Source: an uncultured Collinsella sp. (GTDB lineage Bacteria; Actinomycetota; Coriobacteriia; Coriobacteriales; Coriobacteriaceae). Taken from it: 22,238 nucleotides of DNA. This document shows positions 19,066 through 22,238 of the stretch, piece after piece. Location of the stretch: positions 1 through 22,238 of the forward strand of contig UQHZ01000026.1 of the NCBI GenBank assembly GCA_900541055.1, read 5' to 3'. Every line of letters starts with the position of its first letter. Position 1 is the stretch's first letter. The position numbers and the translations under genes were made by a program. The notes under the pieces were generated by a model. That model worked only from the letters and a program-made list of their open reading frames with translations. It was not told the DNA's origin and did no database searches.

Positions 19066-19539
19066 CTAGAGGGCGCCGAGCAGGATGGCGTAGGTGGTGG
19101 ATTCGCCGAGTTTGAGCTCGTCGCCGGGGTTGAGCTGGGCGGAGCGGCCGGGCTCTACTTGAATACACACACTCGTGGCCCCGTTTACCACCACGGTGCC
19201 GTTAGTGGACGACAGGTCCTCGACAAACCATGCGCCAGACTCGTCGCACCAGATATGGGCATGGCGGGCCGAGACGTCGTCGGTGATGCCGCCCTCCCCC
19301 GTTGCCAGCGCGCCGATCTCAACGCCTTCCTCACTCGGCTGAATCCAGCGCGGGACGCTCACCACGTAGCCGTTTTGCACGCACAGCAGTCCCAGCGGAT
19401 GCGCCGGCGCGACCTCGTGCTCGCCCGCGACCGAAGATGTGCTCAGCAAGCGCGGCGTCGACGTGTCGCCGCCACGGGTCGCATGAGCGCGGCGGCTCGC
19501 CCGACTTGGAACTAAGGCGGGCGTGAGAGCAAACGGCAT
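19066..19539 (-). CDS. Orphan FHA-domain protein, possibly 5'-truncated
   Basis: A 157-residue ORF. Its second half (about 70-155) is a forkhead-associated domain, which binds phosphothreonine peptides. The motifs are a conserved SARHAHI stretch (90-96) followed by FVEDLSSTNGTVVVNG (105-120). The first 45 residues are Arg/Ala/Ser-rich and low-complexity. No ribosome binding site lies before the ATG (the nearest GAGGAG is 24 bases away), and an in-frame TGA at 19573-19575 blocks extension. Either this is a small stand-alone FHA protein, or the 3' remnant of a longer one cut where the AT-rich segment begins. No Ser/Thr kinase gene is nearby to phosphorylate a partner. Confidence 0.65.
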   Translation of the reverse strand: MPFALTPALVPSRASRRAHATRGGDTSTPRLLSTSSVAGEHEVAPAHPLGLLCVQNGYVVSVPRWIQPSEEGVEIGALATGEGGITDDVSARHAHIWCDESGAWFVEDLSSTNGTVVVNGATSVCIQVEPGRSAQLNPGDELKLGESTTYAILLGAL

Positions 19540-20055
19540 AGGGAACGAATCTTGCGGATGTACTCCTCGACGTCAGGCAGGTAAGCCCCACGAAGTCACC
19601 GGGGAGGCCCAAGCGGCCCGGCACCACTTCCAGATTCTGACCAGGGCGAGCCGTTCGCCGGTGGCTGAAGGCTCGCTCCCACCCAAAAGGGGAGATTCGC
19701 GTTGTTCCCCAATCGCTCTCGCATCTTTCATTTTGCTCGAGGTGGGCTATAAAAACTTTCCTGGTGAAAGGCGGCGATTGGTTTCCTTTCTTTCTAGAGG
19801 AGCGCGCCTGTAATCTGTTTTCATCCTAAATCAAGTTAAGATCGGACCTTCCAGAGGCAAGTCGACTCAAACTGCGAGGCTCCATGTTGGAATAAAGAGC
19901 GCTGTCGAAGTGCCAACAACACAAAGCTTGCCAGTCTCAAATAGAACCTTTTGGGAGTCCGATTGGGCCGCACACCGAATCCCCGCTGGTGGTTTTTTAT
20001 AGCTGCGCAACAATAAACAAGGTTAGTGCCAGTCCAGCATGAAATTGAGGAACGT
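19540..20055. other. Intergenic transition from GC-rich to AT-rich DNA
   Basis: A 516-base stretch without a supported gene. The first 150 bases are GC-rich, with a 27-codon open stretch without a start (19515-19595, minus) that may be a coding remnant. From about 19700 the sequence becomes AT-rich. No tRNA, integrase or direct repeat marking an insertion site was recognised. A promoter for the radical SAM gene should lie near 19950-20040, but I cannot name convincing boxes. Confidence 0.5.
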
Positions 20056-21414
20056 ATGCATTTTTTCTCAGTAAGTGATCGTCGTTACTGCTTCGATGAG
20101 GTCACTCGCAATTGCTTTCAGGTTGACCAAGCATCAGAAGATGCGCTTCGCATATTTGAAGCATCGGGAAGAACGGTCAACTCGAAGTTGCTAACAAAGT
20201 CACTTGCTGCGAAAGGCTACGACCAAACGACCATAGCAGAACTTGAAGACGACATTGATGAGTATCAACGATTGTCTGAGCGGACTTTCTTAACAAAAGA
20301 CACGCCTCGAAAACTTAGATCCATCGAACTCCACGTTTCACATGCATGCAACCTTGGTTGTAGTTACTGTTTTGCCGGTAAAGGAGATTATGGAACGTCT
20401 CCTCTGCTGATGACAGACGAGATAGCCTTCAAGGCGGTCGACTACCTCGTCGCAAGTTCATCGGAAAACGAAACGCTTGCGATCGTCTTTTTTGGTGGGG
20501 AACCCATGATTAACGAGCCGCTGATATGGAAAACGGTCGACTATTCAAAAAGAATATACCCCAATAGAAACTTTACCTATTCTATTACGACCAACGGAAC
20601 GCTTTTGAATGACACTGCTGTGAATTCTTTCAAGGAGCACGGGTTTTCTGTTCTGATTAGTCTCGATGGTACAGGATGCAAGCACGATGCATCGCGCCCG
20701 TACAAGACGGGAGGCGGCTCTTTCTCCGATATCGACAAAAACGTTCGTCGTTTTTCCGAGTCGTTCCCCTTCGGCGCAAGAGCGACCTTAACAAATAATA
20801 ACTGTAACCTTGTTGAAGACTATCTTCAGTTTAAAGAGATGGGCTTCAGAAGGATTTACTTCTCGCCCGTGAGCTCATTCGATGAGAATATCAAACTCGA
20901 CGAACACTCATTAAACAAAATCAGGGCGGGCCTAATAGATTTGGCGGATCAATATCTCAAACAGATTGATCAAGGGGAAAAGCCCTTGTTTAGAACATTG
21001 AAAACTGCAGTTGATTTGATTATGAGCAACAGGATCGCCTTTGTCGGATGCGGGGCTGGCAGGCGTTTTATTTCCGTGACTCCCGAAGGGGACGTATACC
21101 CCTGTCACAGGTTTGTCGGGATGATGCGATTCAAAATGGGCAACATCGTCACCGGAATTGACGAAACTAGGTATATTGAAAACTGGAGTCAGGGTGTCGA
21201 AAAAAGAATTGACTGTACGGACTGTTGGGCTCGGTCTTTCTGTGGTGGGGGCTGTAGCTGGGAGGCTGCAGACGAGCACGGCTACTTGCCCAAGAGTCTA
21301 CACCCTGCATCATGTGAATATAGAAAAATGTGCTACGAGATGGCTTTTGACCTTATTTCCCGCCACTCATCTTCGCAGGAGAAAAATCAACGAGAAGCTA
21401 CTGTATCGGAATAA
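20056..21414 (+). CDS. Radical SAM/SPASM RiPP maturase
   Basis: A 452-residue peptide-modifying enzyme. Residues 1-80 resemble the leader-binding (RRE-like) region of RiPP maturases. The radical SAM core begins at 88, with the 4Fe-4S motif Cys98-x3-Cys102-x2-Cys105 (HACNLGCSYCF) and the SAM-binding GGEP at 147-150. A SPASM-type domain carries Cys332, Cys350, Cys387, Cys390, Cys396, Cys400, Cys420 and Cys426, ligands for two auxiliary clusters. The layout fits maturases of Cys-rich peptides (SCIFF/CcpM-like, QhpD-like), which form thioether bonds from Cys to backbone or side-chain carbons. The start ATG at 20056 follows TTGAGG; a GTG at 20026 lacks such a site. Two Cys-rich peptides follow, the likely substrates. 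GC content and codons (AGA, ATA) differ from the left-hand genes. Confidence 0.9.
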   Translation: MHFFSVSDRRYCFDEVTRNCFQVDQASEDALRIFEASGRTVNSKLLTKSLAAKGYDQTTIAELEDDIDEYQRLSERTFLTKDTPRKLRSIELHVSHACNLGCSYCFAGKGDYGTSPLLMTDEIAFKAVDYLVASSSENETLAIVFFGGEPMINEPLIWKTVDYSKRIYPNRNFTYSITTNGTLLNDTAVNSFKEHGFSVLISLDGTGCKHDASRPYKTGGGSFSDIDKNVRRFSESFPFGARATLTNNNCNLVEDYLQFKEMGFRRIYFSPVSSFDENIKLDEHSLNKIRAGLIDLADQYLKQIDQGEKPLFRTLKTAVDLIMSNRIAFVGCGAGRRFISVTPEGDVYPCHRFVGMMRFKMGNIVTGIDETRYIENWSQGVEKRIDCTDCWARSFCGGGCSWEAADEHGYLPKSLHPASCEYRKMCYEMAFDLISRHSSSQEKNQREATVSE

Positions 21415-21539
21415 GCGGTTCAGCGCATTGCTGTCACCATTGTGGAGGTGTTCGTTCTTCTGATTACCGTCTGCGAAGCTTATTGCTACGTTCGCCGAAA
21501 CCATTCTAGAAATATGGTGAACTAGACATCTTGGTTTGT

Positions 21540-21545
21540 TATACA
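21540..21545 (+). promoter_or_regulatory. Possible -10 box for the precursor genes
   Basis: TATACA, 39 bases before the first precursor start, within a 169-base gap after the maturase. The -35 position is poor (GTGAAC), so a separate precursor promoter is only a suggestion. Confidence 0.25.
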
Positions 21546-21583
21546 CAATATTGAGGTTTTTCTGCACTCAAAGGGAGGTAGTC

Positions 21584-21787
21584 GTGAAGCATATTCATCC
21601 GATTAATCCAGGAAGTGGCGACGAGGCAGGCGTGAAGCCGATGTCTTTTGACTGCCTCTTGGGCATTACTGACATCTGTACTGTTTATGATAAAGCAGAT
21701 GGCTGTGGTGCATACGATTACTGCGACTATGACATGGATGGCGGCAGCATCTGCGTTGTAGATCACTGTGGCATTGATCAAACGTAG
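21584..21787 (+). CDS. Cys/Asp-rich RiPP precursor peptide A
   Basis: A 67-residue peptide starting at GTG, chosen because AAGGGAGG lies 5 bases upstream and because the resulting start MKHIHPI matches peptide B. The N-terminal roughly 20 residues form a short leader. The core has six cysteines (24, 32, 41, 47, 57, 62) and is very acidic (12 Asp/Glu against 3 Lys). Most cysteines sit two residues after an aspartate (DIC 30-32, DYC 45-47, DHC 60-62). This fits a substrate for a thioether-forming radical SAM enzyme; a metal-binding peptide is the alternative. The gene lies downstream of the maturase and 30 bases before peptide B. The family is not recognised with certainty; some likeness to Clo7bot-type Cys-rich peptides is possible. 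Confidence 0.8.
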   Translation: MKHIHPINPGSGDEAGVKPMSFDCLLGITDICTVYDKADGCGAYDYCDYDMDGGSICVVDHCGIDQT

Positions 21788-21817
21788 TCTCTAATTGGAT
21801 TAAGGTGAGGAGCTGTT

Positions 21818-21997
21818 ATGAAGCATATCCATCCTGTTGGTTCAAATGAACATCCTCCCGTTGAGCCTTGTTGTCTTGGAGTTGATATATGCAATTTTTA
21901 CGACATCGCCGAGTGCCCTGTTGCGGATTGGTGCTATGTCGATAAAGAATCAAGCTGTGTTTTGCCAGCAGATTGGTGCGATCCAGTTGACGAGTAG
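21818..21997 (+). CDS. Cys/Asp-rich RiPP precursor peptide B
   Basis: A 59-residue paralogue of peptide A, with ATG preceded by GTGAGGAG. It opens MKHIHPV and aligns over its whole length. Shared positions include CxLG, DIC, YDxA, a following C, DxC, a central C, and a final DxC-x2-3-D. Seven cysteines are at 18, 19, 25, 33, 39, 47 and 54, with DIC (23-25), DWC (37-39) and DWC (52-54). It has 12 acidic residues and 2 lysines. Peptide A has Tyr and His where B has Trp beside the cysteines, so the two products would differ in aromatic side chains. Two different precursors for one maturase suggest either a two-component product or diversified variants. Confidence 0.8.
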   Translation: MKHIHPVGSNEHPPVEPCCLGVDICNFYDIAECPVADWCYVDKESSCVLPADWCDPVDE

Positions 21998-22075
21998 TTT
22001 TGTGGCTAGGAACTATTTGGTCCAATTCAGAATAAGATGGGAACAAATACCAAAATCTCGTGTCTGGGAGGAGTT

Positions 22076-22183
22076 ATGCCATTATTGCAAGGTCTCGTTG
22101 GATTAGCCTTTATACTTGCGTTATATCTGGCACCTTTTTTAATTCTATTCTTCATTATCCGACTCTTTCTTCGGAGAAAATAG
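22076..22183 (+). CDS. 35-residue single-helix membrane peptide
   Basis: A very short gene, supported by GGGAGGAG right before the ATG. The product is almost wholly hydrophobic (about residues 4-30, LVGLAFILALYLAPFLILFF) and ends in a basic tail, RLFLRRK, predicting one membrane helix with a cytoplasmic C-terminus. An in-frame ATG at 22037 would give 48 residues but has no ribosome binding site. It lies 78 bases after peptide B in the same AT-rich segment, so it may belong to the cassette as an immunity, export-helper or small membrane-active peptide. It resembles no family I can name. The last 55 bases after it are GC-rich and show only an open frame too short to judge. Confidence 0.6.
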   Translation: MPLLQGLVGLAFILALYLAPFLILFFIIRLFLRRK

Positions 22184-22238
22184 GAGCCTTCGTGAGTTCG
22201 TGTGGGTAGTCCCTACGCCTCGCGCCCCGGCAGGGCCG

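Noticed and set aside
21446..21523. A 25-codon frame between the maturase and precursor A
   Set aside because: Its GTG directly abuts the GGAG stretch with no spacing, and the peptide lacks the features of its neighbours.
21837..22106. An 89-codon plus-strand frame overlapping precursor B
   Set aside because: It begins with TTG without a ribosome binding site and overlaps peptide B, whose conservation with peptide A fixes the true frame.

Overview
The window is GC-rich, gene-dense bacterial DNA. It suggests an anaerobic Gram-positive of the Coriobacteriia, with Collinsella or a close relative as my best guess. The reasons are the GC-rich, Shine-Dalgarno-led genes, a one-polypeptide pyruvate:ferredoxin oxidoreductase, carbamate kinase, two LytTR two-component systems, and no respiratory genes in view. 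This taxonomic call is inference; no rRNA or tRNA gene was seen.

Layout. From 245 to 11831 everything is on the minus strand, so transcription runs right to left. Going leftwards there are: an APC amino-acid permease with a metal-dependent amidohydrolase (11831-8971); LytTR system 2 (sensor kinase, then regulator, 8852-6694), probably followed by a zinc-dependent phospholipase C-like protein (6601-5657); a UMF1/Atg22-like MFS exporter (5555-4296); an operon of a glycosyltransferase, sensor kinase 1 and LytTR regulator 1 (4124-808); and a YfcE-like metallophosphoesterase (712-245). Intrinsic terminators separate most of these units.

From 12190 to 13194 a plus-strand gene encodes a membrane-anchored C39-like cysteine peptidase. 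Carbamate kinase (14420-13458) and pyruvate:ferredoxin oxidoreductase (18614-15075) follow on the minus strand, separated by about 650 bases of hairpin-rich intergenic DNA. That stretch ends in a nested inverted repeat with perfect 29-base arms. These two genes, with the permease and amidohydrolase, carry full-length antisense open frames. This points to strong codon bias and so to a highly expressed set for amino-acid and pyruvate fermentation. A short orphan FHA-domain ORF (19539-19066) closes the GC-rich part.

From about 19700 to 22190 base composition falls clearly. Single 60-base lines here count 37-52 % GC, against 67 % in a line of the oxidoreductase gene. This AT-rich segment is the most interesting part of the window. 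It holds a compact RiPP (ribosomally made, post-translationally modified peptide) cassette on the plus strand: a radical SAM/SPASM peptide maturase, two tandem cysteine- and aspartate-rich precursor peptides sharing the leader MKHIHP and an aligned pattern of Cys and Asp-x-Cys positions, and a 35-residue one-helix membrane peptide. The cassette looks horizontally acquired, and its product is predicted to be a thioether-crosslinked peptide of the sactipeptide/ranthipeptide type. No transporter or leader peptidase is visible before the window ends.
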